64,000 bases of DNA from Methanomicrobiales archaeon HGW-Methanomicrobiales-3 (GTDB taxonomy: Archaea; Halobacteriota; Methanomicrobia; Methanomicrobiales; Methanospirillaceae), in NCBI GenBank assembly GCA_002839605.1, contig PGYK01000001.1:310001-374000 (forward strand), read 5' to 3'. The position numbers and the translations under genes were made by a program. Positions 1-10,091 of this stretch are shown in pieces (positions within the stretch are counted from its first letter, which is position 1; each line of letters starts with the position of its first letter). A model generated the notes under the pieces. The model did not search any database, was not told the origin of the DNA, and was given only the letters and a program-made list of their open reading frames with translations.

Positions 1-1942
1 GGACCAGATGGCCCCGGTTATTGCGGAACTGTACCGCCATAACCTGTTCCACATCGAGGAGTATGTCGATGCCGGGGCAGAAGGCTACGAGGGCTTTAAG
101 ATAGGTTCGCCTCTTTCAGGTGCAAGCGAAAAGTCCGCCGATCTTATCAGGATCCGGGCTATGACCAACGCCGTCGCACTCAGTGCAGACGACGTAGATG
201 CAGCCCCGTCCTGTTCGCGGGACGAGCTGCAGACAAGAATCGAAAAAGAACTTCCGGTTCTTGCGCGGGAAGTCGAAGAGCTGACGGTCAGGCGCTCAAA
301 ACTCGACACCCGGGTAAAGGAACTCGAACAGAAGATTGTCGAGATCACCCCGTTTCTGGATGTACCGGCTGACCTGAATCTGTATCACGGTTACAAGAGA
401 TTCACCACCATTGCCGGCTACGTCTCCCGCGAAGTTATCATACCCGTCCCCTGCGAGATGCATTTCTCAAAAGGGAAGGAGAAGAATTTCCTTGTTGTTG
501 TGTACCCGACCGAGCAGAGGGCAGATGTTGAAAAGGCCCTTGCAGAAGCCGGGTTCCAGTCGGTTCCCGTTCCAAACGAGTCCGGGTCCCCGAAAGGCCG
601 CATCGAGTTTTATCAGGGCGAGATTGCGACCCTGAACAGGGAGATCGAAGAGATCAGCAGAACGCTCGACCAGGTCAAGGCAAAACACGCGAGTTTCCTT
701 GTTGCCTGTGAAGAGCTCCTAAAAGCAGAAGTTGACCAGACCGAAGCCCCGCTCCGGTTTGCAACAACGAAACAGACGTTCGTTGCAGAAGGGTGGGTCC
801 CGACAGATCAGGTCACCGCGGTAACAAACTCCCTTGTCCATGTTGCCGAGGGGAAGATCTTTGTAACGGTATTGCCAACAGACCTCGAGCATGATTCTGT
901 ACCGGTGGAATACAACAACCCGGACTTTGCCAAACCAACGCAGGTCTTAATGGATGTGTATTCCCGGCCCAGTTACACCGAGGTTGACCCGACCCTGATG
1001 ATCGCTGTCGTATTTCCCATCTTCTTTGGGTTGATCCTTGGCGATGTCGGGTACGGCCTGATACTCCTGATTATGTCCATGGCGCTTCGGAAGTATCTCA
1101 AGGGCGAAGCAGGCAACCAGTTGCTTGACGTTTTACGAAACGCCAGTCTGTCAAGTATCTTCTTTGGTATCATATTCAGCGAGTTTCTGGGCTTTGCAAT
1201 TCCCGGGTGGAACCCGGTGCTGTACTCCCGTCACCTCATGTCAGGTGAGCACGGCGGGCATGGCCCGAACATTCCGGAACTGATGGTCCTGTCCATCTGG
1301 ATCGGTATTGCACACATCACGCTTGGCAGGCTGCTTGGCATGTACAACCATGCAAAACAGGATCATGGTCACCACCGGACGCTTGCCGTTATGGCGAATT
1401 TCGGGTGGCTTGCCGTGATGTGGGGGATCATCCTTGCAATCTGGTCGGTAGCAGCAGTTCCGCTGATGCCCGACTTTACCGGTCTTCCGGCGCTTGCAAC
1501 CGTGCCGGGTCTCGGGCTTGGCCTGAATCTTACCATGTTCATCGGAGGAGCACTCATCCTTGTGGGTATCATCTTCATTGCACGGGAATCCGTTCTTGAA
1601 GTGATCGAGTTGCCCACGATCGTGTCCCACGTGCTCTCGTATGCCCGTATTGTTGCGGTCGGCCTCTCGTCGGTCGCCATTGCAATGGTCGTGAACTTCA
1701 TGACCTTTGATATGTTCATCAATCCGGCGCTTGAAAATTTCTCGATTATCAGTATCGTTCTGATCCTTATCGGTCTGGGGATATTCCTCTTCGGGCATAC
1801 CCTCAATATCGCTCTTGGGATCCTGGGTGGCGGGCTCCACTCGATTCGTTTACATTATGTTGAATTCTTCACCAAGTTCTACAAAGGTGGAGGCAGGAAA
1901 TACAATCCCTTTGGGATGAATCGCAGATTTACGGAGGAATAA
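1..1942 (+). CDS. atpI: A-type ATP synthase subunit I (5' partial)
   Basis: This is the membrane stator subunit a/I of the archaeal A1AO ATP synthase, which forms the ion half-channels against the K ring and links to the peripheral stalk. The soluble N-terminal part has two coiled-coil stretches (about residues 65-110 and 200-245, counted from the ATG at 8). From about residue 330 there are seven or eight membrane helices. The conserved arginine of the ion path lies in LSYARI near residue 547. The reading frame is open through base 2 and the usual family N-terminus is missing, so the gene probably starts upstream of the window and the ATG at 8 is internal. It is the first visible gene of the I-K-E-C-F-A-B-D operon. 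Confidence 0.95.
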   Translation, partial: DQMAPVIAELYRHNLFHIEEYVDAGAEGYEGFKIGSPLSGASEKSADLIRIRAMTNAVALSADDVDAAPSCSRDELQTRIEKELPVLAREVEELTVRRSKLDTRVKELEQKIVEITPFLDVPADLNLYHGYKRFTTIAGYVSREVIIPVPCEMHFSKGKEKNFLVVVYPTEQRADVEKALAEAGFQSVPVPNESGSPKGRIEFYQGEIATLNREIEEISRTLDQVKAKHASFLVACEELLKAEVDQTEAPLRFATTKQTFVAEGWVPTDQVTAVTNSLVHVAEGKIFVTVLPTDLEHDSVPVEYNNPDFAKPTQVLMDVYSRPSYTEVDPTLMIAVVFPIFFGLILGDVGYGLILLIMSMALRKYLKGEAGNQLLDVLRNASLSSIFFGIIFSEFLGFAIPGWNPVLYSRHLMSGEHGGHGPNIPELMVLSIWIGIAHITLGRLLGMYNHAKQDHGHHRTLAVMANFGWLAVMWGIILAIWSVAAVPLMPDFTGLPALATVPGLGLGLNLTMFIGGALILVGIIFIARESVLEVIELPTIVSHVLSYARIVAVGLSSVAIAMVVNFMTFDMFINPALENFSIISIVLILIGLGIFLFGHTLNIALGILGGGLHSIRLHYVEFFTKFYKGGGRKYNPFGMNRRFTEE

Positions 1943-1945
1943 ATT

Positions 1946-2221
1946 ATGGCAGCAGAAGCAGTTATCGCAGCAGTTGACGTTGGAATGAGTGTTGAACAGA
2001 TCGCAGCATCGCAGGTCGGCATGAAGGCTATCGGCGCCGGTCTTGCCGTTGGTCTCACCGGTATCGGTACCGGTGTCGCCGAGATGGGTATCGGAGCCGC
2101 AGCAGTCGGAGCAATCGCCGAGAACAAGGACTTCTTCGGTCTTGGCCTGCTCTTTACGGTTATTCCCGAAACCATCGTTATCTTCGGTCTTGTCGTCGGT
2201 CTCCTTCTGTTATTCTTATAA
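1946..2221 (+). CDS. atpK: A-type ATP synthase subunit K (proteolipid c ring)
   Basis: Rotor proteolipid of the AO sector. The 91 residues form two glycine/alanine-rich membrane helices (about 28-58 and 66-90). Helix 2 carries the ion-binding glutamate E75 in the motif IPETIVIF, so this is a standard single-hairpin c subunit and not one of the multiplied forms known in some methanogens. It starts 3 bp after atpI stops, with the GGAGG ribosome-binding site lying inside the end of atpI. Whether the coupling ion is H+ or Na+ cannot be settled by eye. Confidence 0.95.
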   Translation: MAAEAVIAAVDVGMSVEQIAASQVGMKAIGAGLAVGLTGIGTGVAEMGIGAAAVGAIAENKDFFGLGLLFTVIPETIVIFGLVVGLLLLFL

Positions 2222-2233
2222 CCGGAGCAGACA

Positions 2234-2878
2234 ATGGCGGATGTAAAAGAACAAGAAGTATGCCCCAATTGCGGCCATGTTCACACCCCCGGGGATGCGA
2301 ACATCGGCCTTGAGAAGCTCGTCAAGGACATACGGGAGAAGGCAAAAGCCGAGGCAGAGAAACTTCATGCCGAAGCAAAGGCCGATTCCGACCTGATCCT
2401 TGCAGCAGCAGGGAAGCGGTCCGACGCGATCAAGCTTACGGCGGAAGAGGAGGTCACCAAACAGGCCTCTCACATCGTAAGCCAGGAAGTCGCGGCAGCC
2501 AACCTGTTGGTCAAGCGCGAGCTCCTCAACACCCAGAAGGCGCTTCTCGACCTGGTGTACGAGAACACCAGAAAAGAGATCGCCGCACTTCCCGAGAGCT
2601 TCCACAAGGATGCAATCAGGAAACTCCTCTCCGAGGCCAAAAAGGAGATCCCCGCCGGGACGATCTTCTGCAATGCCCGCGATCTTGCGGCCGCAAAGGC
2701 CCTGGTTGCCGAGGCAGAGTTTGGCAAATTCAAGGTAGGGACGCCCGTTGATATCGATGGCGGGATCATCATTGAGGGTGAAGGGGCAGCATTGCAGATT
2801 GACTACAGCTACCGCACATTCCTTGCAAAGGTCTGGGAATCCGGGTTGAAAGATGCGTCGGACATCCTGTTTGGATAA
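2234..2878 (+). CDS. atpE: A-type ATP synthase subunit E with cysteine/histidine N-terminus
   Basis: Peripheral-stalk subunit E (214 residues). A long charged, alanine-rich helix at about 25-110 would pair with the stalk partner, and a globular C-terminal domain at about 115-210 binds the A/B head. Family members normally begin directly with the helix. Here an extra N-terminal stretch carries C10, C13, H15 and H17 (CPNCGHVH), which looks like half of a metal-binding knuckle. The gene lies 12 bp from both neighbours in the ATP synthase operon. Identity as subunit E is firm; the role of the extra N-terminus is unknown. Confidence 0.93.
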   Translation: MADVKEQEVCPNCGHVHTPGDANIGLEKLVKDIREKAKAEAEKLHAEAKADSDLILAAAGKRSDAIKLTAEEEVTKQASHIVSQEVAAANLLVKRELLNTQKALLDLVYENTRKEIAALPESFHKDAIRKLLSEAKKEIPAGTIFCNARDLAAAKALVAEAEFGKFKVGTPVDIDGGIIIEGEGAALQIDYSYRTFLAKVWESGLKDASDILFG

Positions 2879-2890
2879 GGGGGAGCACGT

Positions 2891-3943
2891 ATGGGTGTGA
2901 ATATTTCAGCACCGTACATCTACGTGTGTACCAGGATGCGGATGAGAAAGTCCAAACTCCTCCCAAAAGAGGAGTACCAGCGGATGCTTAACATGAGCGT
3001 CTCGGAGATCACCCGTATCGTTGGAGAATCTGAATACAAACAGGAGATTGACGAGCTCGGGACCACGTTCAAGGGTATCGACTTAATCGAAGTCGCCCTC
3101 AGCTGGAACCTTGCCAAGGAATACCAGAAGATCCAGGAGATCACGCCCGGGACCTTAAAACAGTTCACGCAGGTGTATCTCCGGCGCTGGGACATCCAGA
3201 ACGTCCTGACGATCCTCCGGGGTAAGATGCAGGGAGTTCCAAGCGGCAAGATCAAGGAGATCCTTGTTCCCGCAGGGAGTCTCGACAAGGTAGCTCTCGA
3301 CCGGATGCTCACCGAAGAGAGTCCTGACCGGATCATCGAGATGCTCAAGGACCACCGGATGTTTCCGGTGCTCACCCGCGAATACCCGCTGGCAAAGGAG
3401 AGCGGCTCGTTCTCCCACATGGAAAACGAGCTCTACAAGCACCTGTATGCCAACATCATCAATGATGCCAAAAGCGGGGTCAAGGGCGGCGCATCGTTCC
3501 TTGCCTATATCCAGCTCGAGATTGACATCAAGAATGTCAAGACGCTCTTCCGGCTCCGGGCCGACAAGGTCGACGAAGAAGCCCGGGAGATGTTCATTCC
3601 CGGAGGCAGCCTCTCGCTTGCCGACTTTGCAAGCTTAAACGCCATCAAGGATCTCAATGAGTTCATCGACATGATCCGGGCAAACATCAGCAATGATACC
3701 CTGCATGTCCTCCTTGACGAGGTCAAGACCAAGAAAGGCGGCGTCCAGTATATCGAGGCACGGCTCACCCGCGTGCAGCTGGAGCAGATGGAGAAGATGA
3801 GTAAACGAAACCCGTTCTCCATCCACCCAATCCTCGTCTATCTCGAGAAGAAGAAATACGAGGTCTTCAACCTGCGGGCGCTTGCACGGGGCAAGGAGTC
3901 ACAACTCCCCTCGGAAAAGATCGTGGATTACCTGGTGATGTAA
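2891..3943 (+). CDS. atpC: A-type ATP synthase subunit C
   Basis: Central-rotor adaptor (subunit C/d) that sits as a funnel on the K ring and receives the D-F shaft. The 350-residue length is normal for the family, and the protein is almost wholly helical and charged with no membrane segment. It starts at ATG 2891 after a GGGGGAG ribosome-binding site and ends one base before atpF, so the two are probably translationally coupled. Confidence 0.94.
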   Translation: MGVNISAPYIYVCTRMRMRKSKLLPKEEYQRMLNMSVSEITRIVGESEYKQEIDELGTTFKGIDLIEVALSWNLAKEYQKIQEITPGTLKQFTQVYLRRWDIQNVLTILRGKMQGVPSGKIKEILVPAGSLDKVALDRMLTEESPDRIIEMLKDHRMFPVLTREYPLAKESGSFSHMENELYKHLYANIINDAKSGVKGGASFLAYIQLEIDIKNVKTLFRLRADKVDEEAREMFIPGGSLSLADFASLNAIKDLNEFIDMIRANISNDTLHVLLDEVKTKKGGVQYIEARLTRVQLEQMEKMSKRNPFSIHPILVYLEKKKYEVFNLRALARGKESQLPSEKIVDYLVM

Positions 3944-3944
3944 T

Positions 3945-4250
3945 ATGGATATCGCAGTAATCGGCAACAGTGAGTTCATCCTCGGCTTCCGGCTCGCAGG
4001 CATTCATAAGACCTACGCAGCAGAGAACGACGAGAGGCTCGTTGAACATATCACCAGCGTGCTGCAGGACAACGAGGTTGCAATCCTCGTCCTCAACTCT
4101 AGCGACATGGAAAAGGTACCGCGCAAGCTTCGCGTGACGCTGGAAAACTCCGTCAAACCAACCGTCATCGCTATCGGCGGCGACGTGGAAGGCGGACTCT
4201 CCATGCGGGAGAAAATCAAGAGATCGGTGGGTGTTGATCTGTGGAAGTAA
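3945..4250 (+). CDS. atpF: A-type ATP synthase subunit F
   Basis: Small central-stalk subunit (101 residues) that binds subunit D. It shows the family's N-terminal start [15 protein letters not shown], a Rossmann-like fold that continues into a flexible C-terminal helix. The ATG directly follows the atpC stop, and the gene end overlaps the GTG start of atpA by 10 bases. Length and position are canonical for archaeal operons. Confidence 0.94.
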   Translation: MDIAVIGNSEFILGFRLAGIHKTYAAENDERLVEHITSVLQDNEVAILVLNSSDMEKVPRKLRVTLENSVKPTVIAIGGDVEGGLSMREKIKRSVGVDLWK

Positions 4251-6007
4251 AAGAGAAGAAAACCAAAGAAACAAAACAAGGGGTTCTCAAAAGAATCGCC
4301 GGCCCTGTCGTTACGGCAGTCAACCTTGACGCCCACATGTATGATGTGGTGAAGGTCGGCAAAGAAGAGCTGATGGGAGAAGTCATCAAGATCGAGGGCG
4401 CAAACGTCATCATCCAGGTGTACGAGGATACCTCGGGTATCCGTCCGGGCGAACCGGTCTCGAACACCGGCCTCTCGCTTGCCGTGGAACTGGGTCCGGG
4501 CCTCCTGACCAGTATCTACGACGGTATCCAGCGCCCGCTCGCGGTGCTCGTCGACAAGATGGGCAACTTCATCGAGCGTGGTGTATCGGCACCGGGACTT
4601 TCCCATGAAAAGAAGTGGACGTTCAAGCCGGTAGCAAAGGTCGGCCAGACCATTGAACCGGGCGCCATCCTTGGCGAGGTCCAGGAGACCAACATCGTCC
4701 ATAAGGTCATGCTGCCCCCGAACGCAAAGCCGGGGAAGGTCAAGGAGATCAAGACCGGGGACTTCACCGTTGACGAGACCATCTGTGTCCTCGAAGACGG
4801 CCGCGAGTACCCGATGATCCAGCGCTGGCCGGTCCGTATCCCCCGTCCCGTGAAAGAGAAACTGAACCCGACGATTCCCCTGATCACCGGTCAGCGGATC
4901 CTCGACGGTCTCTTCCCGATTGCAAAGGGCGGCACTGCCGCAATTCCCGGCCCGTTCGGGAGCGGCAAGACGGTTACCCAGCAGCAGCTGGCCAAGTGGT
5001 CGGATGCCGAGATCGTGGTCTACATCGGCTGCGGTGAACGCGGCAACGAGATGACGGAAGTTTTAACAGAATTCCCGCACCTCGAAGACCCGAAGAGCGG
5101 AAAGCCCTTAATGGAGCGGACGGTGCTCATCGCAAACACCTCCAACATGCCGGTGGCTGCCCGTGAGGCATCCGTGTACACCGGTATCACCATCGCGGAA
5201 TACTTCCGTGACATGGGCTACGATGTCTCCCTGATGGCAGACTCGACCTCCCGCTGGGCAGAAGCCATGCGTGAGATCTCCAGCCGTCTTGAAGAGATGC
5301 CCGGTGAAGAAGGATACCCGGCATACCTTGCAGCCCGGCTCTCGGAGTTCTACGAGCGTGCAGGTCTTGTCACCGCCCTCAACGGCGCCGGTGGTTCCGT
5401 CTCGGTTATCGGGGCCGTATCCCCGCCTGGCGGAGACTTCTCGGAGCCCGTCACCCAGAACACGCTTCGTATCGTCAAGGTCTTCTGGGCGCTGGATGCC
5501 AAACTCTCCCAGCGCCGGCACTTCCCGGCCATCAACTGGCTCAACTCCTACTCGCTCTATCTTGAGACTCTCCAGAGTTATTACGACAAGGAAGTCTCCC
5601 CCGATTGGAACAAGATCCGATCATGGGCAATGGAAGTCCTCCAGAAGGAAGCAGAACTCCAGGAGATCGTGCAGCTCGTCGGTTCCGACGCCCTGCCCGA
5701 GGCAGAACAGGTGACGATTGAAGTCGCCCGTATGATCCGTGAGATCTTCCTCCAGCAGAACGCATACGACGCAGTCGACACGTTCTGTGACATGACAAAA
5801 CAGTACGACATGATGAAAGCGATCAAGACATTCGCCGACCTTTCCTATGCTGCCCAGCTTGCCGGTGTCAGCCCCGCCCAGATCATCGCGGTCAAGGCCA
5901 AGGGCGAACTGCCCCAGATCAAGTTCATCAAAGACTACAAGCCCGAACTCGCCAAGATCGAGAAGCAGATGGATGATGAGTTCAACACCCTGAGGTCGGC
6001 AGCATGA
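4241..6007 (+). CDS. atpA: A-type ATP synthase catalytic subunit A
   Basis: Catalytic nucleotide-binding subunit of the A1 head (588 residues). The archaeal-type P-loop GPFGSGKT lies near residue 238, followed by the catalytic GERGNEM segment and the SRWAEAMRE motif. The extra non-homologous domain that separates A from B subunits is present between the N-terminal barrel and the P-loop. No intein is present; some archaeal atpA genes carry one. The GTG start at 4241 overlaps atpF by 10 bases and gives the expected short lysine-rich N-terminus. Confidence 0.97.
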   Translation: MEVKEKKTKETKQGVLKRIAGPVVTAVNLDAHMYDVVKVGKEELMGEVIKIEGANVIIQVYEDTSGIRPGEPVSNTGLSLAVELGPGLLTSIYDGIQRPLAVLVDKMGNFIERGVSAPGLSHEKKWTFKPVAKVGQTIEPGAILGEVQETNIVHKVMLPPNAKPGKVKEIKTGDFTVDETICVLEDGREYPMIQRWPVRIPRPVKEKLNPTIPLITGQRILDGLFPIAKGGTAAIPGPFGSGKTVTQQQLAKWSDAEIVVYIGCGERGNEMTEVLTEFPHLEDPKSGKPLMERTVLIANTSNMPVAAREASVYTGITIAEYFRDMGYDVSLMADSTSRWAEAMREISSRLEEMPGEEGYPAYLAARLSEFYERAGLVTALNGAGGSVSVIGAVSPPGGDFSEPVTQNTLRIVKVFWALDAKLSQRRHFPAINWLNSYSLYLETLQSYYDKEVSPDWNKIRSWAMEVLQKEAELQEIVQLVGSDALPEAEQVTIEVARMIREIFLQQNAYDAVDTFCDMTKQYDMMKAIKTFADLSYAAQLAGVSPAQIIAVKAKGELPQIKFIKDYKPELAKIEKQMDDEFNTLRSAA

Positions 6008-7392
6008 AGGAATACAGAACGATTAGCAAGATTGCCGGCCCCCTCGTCTTCGTTGAGAAGACCGAGCCGGTTGCCTACCAGGAACTCGTGAACATTGTCC
6101 TGTACGACGGGACGATCAAGCGCGGCCAGGTGCTCGACACGAGCGATGATCTTGTCGTTGTCCAGGTCTTCGAGACCACGACCGGTATCGGTAAGGACAG
6201 CGGCATCCGGTTCACCGGCGAGACCATCAAGATGCCGGTGGGGAAAGACATGCTCGGCCGTATCCTGTCCGGTGGCGGTAAGCCCATCGACGGCGGCCCG
6301 GAGATTGTTCCGGAGAAGCGTCTTGACATCACCGGTGCGGCTATCAACCCGTACGCCCGTGGAATGCCGGCGGATTTCATCCAGACCGGTATCTCCACGA
6401 TTGACGGTACCAACACCCTTGTTCGTGGACAGAAGCTCCCGATCTTCTCGGGTGCAGGTCTTCCGCACAACAATGTTGCGCTCCAGATCGCCCGGCAGGC
6501 AAAGGTGCCCGGCTCGACCGAGAGTTTCGCCGTGGTCTTCGCCGCCATGGGTATCACCAAGGAAGAAGCGAACTACTTCATGCAGGACTTCGAGCGCACG
6601 GGTGCTCTCGAACATGCGGTCGTGTTCCTCAACCTTGCCGATGACCCGGCTGTCGAGCGTATCATCACCCCGCGTCTCGCCCTGACCACTGCAGAGTACC
6701 TCGCTTTCGAGCTCGGTATGCACGTGCTGGTCATCCTGACGGATATGACCAACTACTGTGAAGCGCTCCGCCAGATCGGTGCAGCCCGTGAAGAAGTGCC
6801 CGGCCGCCGTGGCTACCCGGGATACATGTACACGGATCTCGCCTGCATCTACGAGCGTGCCGGTATGATCAAGGGCCAGAAGGGTTCTGTTACGCAGATC
6901 CCGATCCTGACCATGCCCGGTGATGATATCACCCACCCGATCCCTGACCTGACCGGTTACATTACCGAAGGCCAGATCGTGGTCAACCGTGACCTTCACC
7001 GCAAAGGTATCTACCCGCCCATCAACGTCCTGCCCTCGCTCTCGCGGCTGATGAACCTCGGTATCGGACCGGGGAAGACCCGGGACGACCACAAGAAGGT
7101 CTCCGACCAGATGTACGCCGGGTACGCAGAAGGTAACGACCTCCGCGGCCTTGTGGCCATTGTCGGAAAGGACGCGCTCTCCGAGCGTGACCGCCTGCTC
7201 CTCGAATTTGCGGATCTCTTCGAGAACCGTTTCGTGCGGCAGGGCTATGATGAGGACCGCACCATCGAGGATACCTTAAACCTCGGCTGGGAACTCCTCT
7301 CAACGCTGCCGGTCGAGCAGCTGACCCGTATCGACCGTGAACTCATCAACAAGTACCACCCCAAGATCAAGGCCGGTGCAAAGAAGGAGTAA
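6004..7392 (+). CDS. atpB: A-type ATP synthase subunit B
   Basis: Non-catalytic head subunit that alternates with subunit A (462 residues). The degenerate nucleotide site typical of B subunits, [10 protein letters not shown], replaces a true P-loop near residue 150. Barrel, central and helical C-terminal domains are all present. The ATG overlaps the atpA TGA (ATGA, 4 bases), pointing to translational coupling that helps balance the A3B3 head. Confidence 0.97.
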   Translation: MKEYRTISKIAGPLVFVEKTEPVAYQELVNIVLYDGTIKRGQVLDTSDDLVVVQVFETTTGIGKDSGIRFTGETIKMPVGKDMLGRILSGGGKPIDGGPEIVPEKRLDITGAAINPYARGMPADFIQTGISTIDGTNTLVRGQKLPIFSGAGLPHNNVALQIARQAKVPGSTESFAVVFAAMGITKEEANYFMQDFERTGALEHAVVFLNLADDPAVERIITPRLALTTAEYLAFELGMHVLVILTDMTNYCEALRQIGAAREEVPGRRGYPGYMYTDLACIYERAGMIKGQKGSVTQIPILTMPGDDITHPIPDLTGYITEGQIVVNRDLHRKGIYPPINVLPSLSRLMNLGIGPGKTRDDHKKVSDQMYAGYAEGNDLRGLVAIVGKDALSERDRLLLEFADLFENRFVRQGYDEDRTIEDTLNLGWELLSTLPVEQLTRIDRELINKYHPKIKAGAKKE

Positions 7393-7398
7393 GGATCC

Positions 7399-8028
7399 AT
7401 GGCGCTGCGCGATATCAAGCCAACCCGTTCGGAACTGATCAACCTCAAGCGGAAGATCCAGCTCTCCGAGCGCGGCTACAAGATCCTCAAGATGAAGCGC
7501 GATGGACTGATCTTAGAATTTTTTAAGATCCTGGCAAACGCAAAGGACAGCCGTGGCGAACTCCTCAGAAAGTACGAGCGGGCCGCCGAGATGATGGCCC
7601 TTGCCAACACGGTCGAGGGAGCCATCGGGGTGAAATCCGCGGCATTCTCCGTCAAGGAAGTGCCCGAGGTTCACCTCAAGAGCAAGAATATCATGGGGGT
7701 TGTCGTCCCCCAGATCGATTCAAACAAAGTCAGGAAGAGCGTTATCGACCGCGGGTACGGTGTGCTCGGCACATCGACCGTCATCGATGAGACCGCCTCG
7801 GCTTTCGAGGAACTGGTGGAAGCCATCATCGAGAGTGCCGAGATCGAGACCACGATGAAGCGCCTGCTCGACGAGATCGAGAAGACCAAGCGCCGGGTCA
7901 ACGCGCTTGAGTTCAAGGTCATCCCCGAGCTGACAGAGGCACGGGATTTCATCAAGATGCGCCTTGACGAGATGGAACGCGAAGAACTCTTCCGGATGAA
8001 GAAGATCAAGTCGAGGAATACCGCATAA
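7399..8028 (+). CDS. atpD: A-type ATP synthase subunit D
   Basis: Central shaft subunit (209 residues) made of long N- and C-terminal helices that form the coiled coil turning inside the A3B3 head. The N-terminal signature I-KPTRSEL-NLK and the C-terminal ALE motif (RVNALEFKVIPEL) are characteristic. It is 6 bp from atpB and completes the operon. No clear terminator follows before pgk 18 bp downstream, so the two may be cotranscribed. Confidence 0.95.
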   Translation: MALRDIKPTRSELINLKRKIQLSERGYKILKMKRDGLILEFFKILANAKDSRGELLRKYERAAEMMALANTVEGAIGVKSAAFSVKEVPEVHLKSKNIMGVVVPQIDSNKVRKSVIDRGYGVLGTSTVIDETASAFEELVEAIIESAEIETTMKRLLDEIEKTKRRVNALEFKVIPELTEARDFIKMRLDEMEREELFRMKKIKSRNTA

Positions 8029-8046
8029 CCGTAGTGGAGGGGACAG

Positions 8047-9261
8047 ATGACAATCGGGACGATCAGGGACTTAAACGCTGAGGGAAAAACCGTATTACTC
8101 CGGCTCGATCTCAACTCCCCGATCGATCCCACGTCCCACCTTATCCTCGACGACAAACGGTTCCGTGAGCACATCCCGACCATCCGGGAGCTTGCCGGGA
8201 GCCGGGTTGTTATCGTCACGCACCAGAGCCGGCCCGGCAAGAAGGACTTCACTCCTCTCGAAGCCCATGCCGAGAAACTGGAACAGCTCTTAAACAAGCC
8301 CGTCACGTACGTGGACAGCATCTTCGGGCGCCATGCGCGGGAAGCGGTTCACTCGATGAAGATCGGCGATGTGGTGATGCTCGAAAATGTCCGCTTCAAT
8401 GCCGAGGAGAACCTCACCTTAAAGCCCGAAGAGGCAAAGAAGACCCACCTGGTGAAGAAACTCTCATCGATGGCAGACGTTTTTGTCAACGATGCGTTCG
8501 GCACCGCCCACCGCTCGCAGCCGACCGTGGTCGGCCTCCCGATGGTCATGCGGTCTGCCGGCGGGCTCCTGATGGAAAAGGAGGTTTTCACCCTCTCGAA
8601 GGTCTTCTCGGGAGCCCCCCGCCCCGTCTGCATGGTCCTTGGCGGCACCAAGGTGGATGATTCCATCGATGTTGCAAGGAACGTGCTCGACAAGGGCATT
8701 GCGGATTCGGTCATCGTCATCGGTGTTGTTGCAAATGTCTTCCTCCTCGCTGCCGGGTACGATATCGGCAAACCCTCCACGCAGCTGATTGCCCAGCTCA
8801 AATACCAGCCCGAGATCGAGAAGGCAAAAGAGATCCTCTCCCGCTACAAAGACCGTGTCATCCTGCCGCAGACCGTTGCTGTCCGCGAGAATGACCGGCG
8901 GGCAGAGTATCCGGTAGCAAAGATCCCAAAAGAGACCCCGGTCCTCGATATCGGCATGGACGCGATCACGGAGTTTGCAGGTGTTCTGAAAAAATCCGGC
9001 ACCGTGGTTTTCAACGGTCCAGCCGGGCTCTTTGAAGAAGCGGATTTTGCCACCGGAACCCATGAGATGCTGAGAGCCGCATCAAAGGTGGAATTCTCGG
9101 TTGTCGGCGGCGGCCATACTGCCGTTGTGATCGAGAAGATGGGTCTTGACAAAGAATTTACCCATATCTCAACGGGAGGCGGGGCATGCATCGAATTCCT
9201 GACCGGAAAGGTCCTGCCTGCCGTTGATGCGTTAGAGCAGTCGAAGAAGATTTTTGGGTAA
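8047..9261 (+). CDS. pgk: Phosphoglycerate kinase
   Basis: Interconverts 1,3-bisphosphoglycerate + ADP and 3-phosphoglycerate + ATP, working mostly in gluconeogenesis in a methanogen. The 404-residue length is typical of archaeal PGK. Recognisable parts are the substrate loop DLNSP near residue 22, the arginine/histidine-rich N-domain loop around VTHQSRPGKKD, the GGTKVDDSIDV helix, and the C-terminal nucleotide motif GGGHTAVVIE followed by STGGGACIEFL. It follows atpD by 18 bp with a strong GTGGAGGGG ribosome-binding site, linking an ATP-handling glycolytic gene to the ATP synthase operon. Confidence 0.96.
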   Translation: MTIGTIRDLNAEGKTVLLRLDLNSPIDPTSHLILDDKRFREHIPTIRELAGSRVVIVTHQSRPGKKDFTPLEAHAEKLEQLLNKPVTYVDSIFGRHAREAVHSMKIGDVVMLENVRFNAEENLTLKPEEAKKTHLVKKLSSMADVFVNDAFGTAHRSQPTVVGLPMVMRSAGGLLMEKEVFTLSKVFSGAPRPVCMVLGGTKVDDSIDVARNVLDKGIADSVIVIGVVANVFLLAAGYDIGKPSTQLIAQLKYQPEIEKAKEILSRYKDRVILPQTVAVRENDRRAEYPVAKIPKETPVLDIGMDAITEFAGVLKKSGTVVFNGPAGLFEEADFATGTHEMLRAASKVEFSVVGGGHTAVVIEKMGLDKEFTHISTGGGACIEFLTGKVLPAVDALEQSKKIFG

Positions 9262-9279
9262 AACCCTCCCTCAACACTC

Positions 9280-9287
9280 TTTTTTTT
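9280..9287 (+). terminator. T-tract terminator after pgk
   Basis: A run of eight T follows pgk by 18 bases. Archaeal transcription commonly ends at such U-tracts without needing a stem. It would end the atp-pgk transcript before the oppositely oriented gene at 9446. Confidence 0.5.
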
Positions 9288-9445
9288 GGTATTGGTGGTC
9301 CGGTTCTCTCCCTCTTGTGCCCCCCGGTCTTTGACGGGGACGGGGCGCAGGGAGATGCCATCAGCGTGATGGGGCGAAGCCCGCGACAAAGCTTTACAGA
9401 AATGTCTGCCAATTCAAAGAATTGAAAAAAAGGAGAAAAAAGGAT

Positions 9446-9952
9446 TCAGTCCTTCTTCAGCAATGCATTGAGCATAAAATCGGTGACGGGATTGTTGTAC
9501 CGCTTCCGGAGCACCGGCGCAGGAGGAGCAGGCTCAGCCTGAAAGGCAGGAACCGGTGCCGGAGCTGACGGGGTGAGCTGAAGTACCGGGTTCTCGATCC
9601 CCAGTTTATTGCCCCGCATGGTCTTGAGCACGGCAAAGGAGAAGATCAACGCCGTCAGCATGAAGAGGCAGATGGCAAAGAACGTGGTGATGCCGGCAAT
9701 CAGCATGATGCGGCTCTCCTGGAAGACCGCCCAGGTCCCGACAATAAAAAGACCCCAGAAGAGGGCAACCGAGAGCCGGGTAGTCTCAATCGGGCTCGTG
9801 ATGCTCCGGGTGCGATTCGCTTCATCACCCGTGGGGAACTGGTCGATCATTCTGCCAAGCGCGAGGAGGGCGATGCTGCAGCCGACAGCAAAGACGCCCA
9901 CAATTCCAAGGAGTAACAAAAGTATTTCATTCATCTCGTTCACCTTCGACAT
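9446..9952 (-). CDS. Small membrane protein, unknown function
   Basis: 168 residues. There are three or four hydrophobic helices: one at the N-terminus (about 8-30), then a pair or triplet at about 58-115. A proline/alanine-rich cytoplasmic linker (about 125-148) and a short basic tail follow. I recognise no catalytic motif or named family. The start may be M1 or M7. A TATA-like TTTTTATAG in the minus direction (about 9974-9983) lies about 25 bases upstream of the start. It is divergent from the ribbon-helix-helix gene at 10092. Confidence 0.7.
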   Translation of the reverse strand: MSKVNEMNEILLLLLGIVGVFAVGCSIALLALGRMIDQFPTGDEANRTRSITSPIETTRLSVALFWGLFIVGTWAVFQESRIMLIAGITTFFAICLFMLTALIFSFAVLKTMRGNKLGIENPVLQLTPSAPAPVPAFQAEPAPPAPVLRKRYNNPVTDFMLNALLKKD

Positions 9953-10014
9953 TTTCCTTGTAGCACGCCGCGCTATAAAAAGTACTCCATAAGGATTGCT
10001 TATGGGTTACGCAT

Positions 10015-10046
10015 GAAAATTTTGTAATACTTATGAAATTTTACAA
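10015..10046. promoter_or_regulatory. Repeated motif upstream of ribbon-helix-helix gene (candidate operator)
   Basis: Two tandem near-copies, ATGAAAATTTTGTAA and ATGAAATTTTACAAG, lie about 20 bases apart. Their outer ends TTGTAA and TTACAA also form a dyad. The block sits 45-77 bases upstream of the RHH regulator ATG at 10092 and just upstream of a TATA-like TTTATAGTA (10062-10070). This position suits an autoregulatory operator. No binding evidence is visible beyond symmetry. Confidence 0.4.
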
Positions 10047-10091
10047 GCGTTTAACAGCCTATTTATAGTAATTTAGCCTATTTTTTAGGGA

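Noticed and set aside
5935-7092. 385-codon minus-strand frame
   Set aside because: It is the mirror image of atpB, a very GC-biased gene that leaves long antisense frames. No motif was seen.
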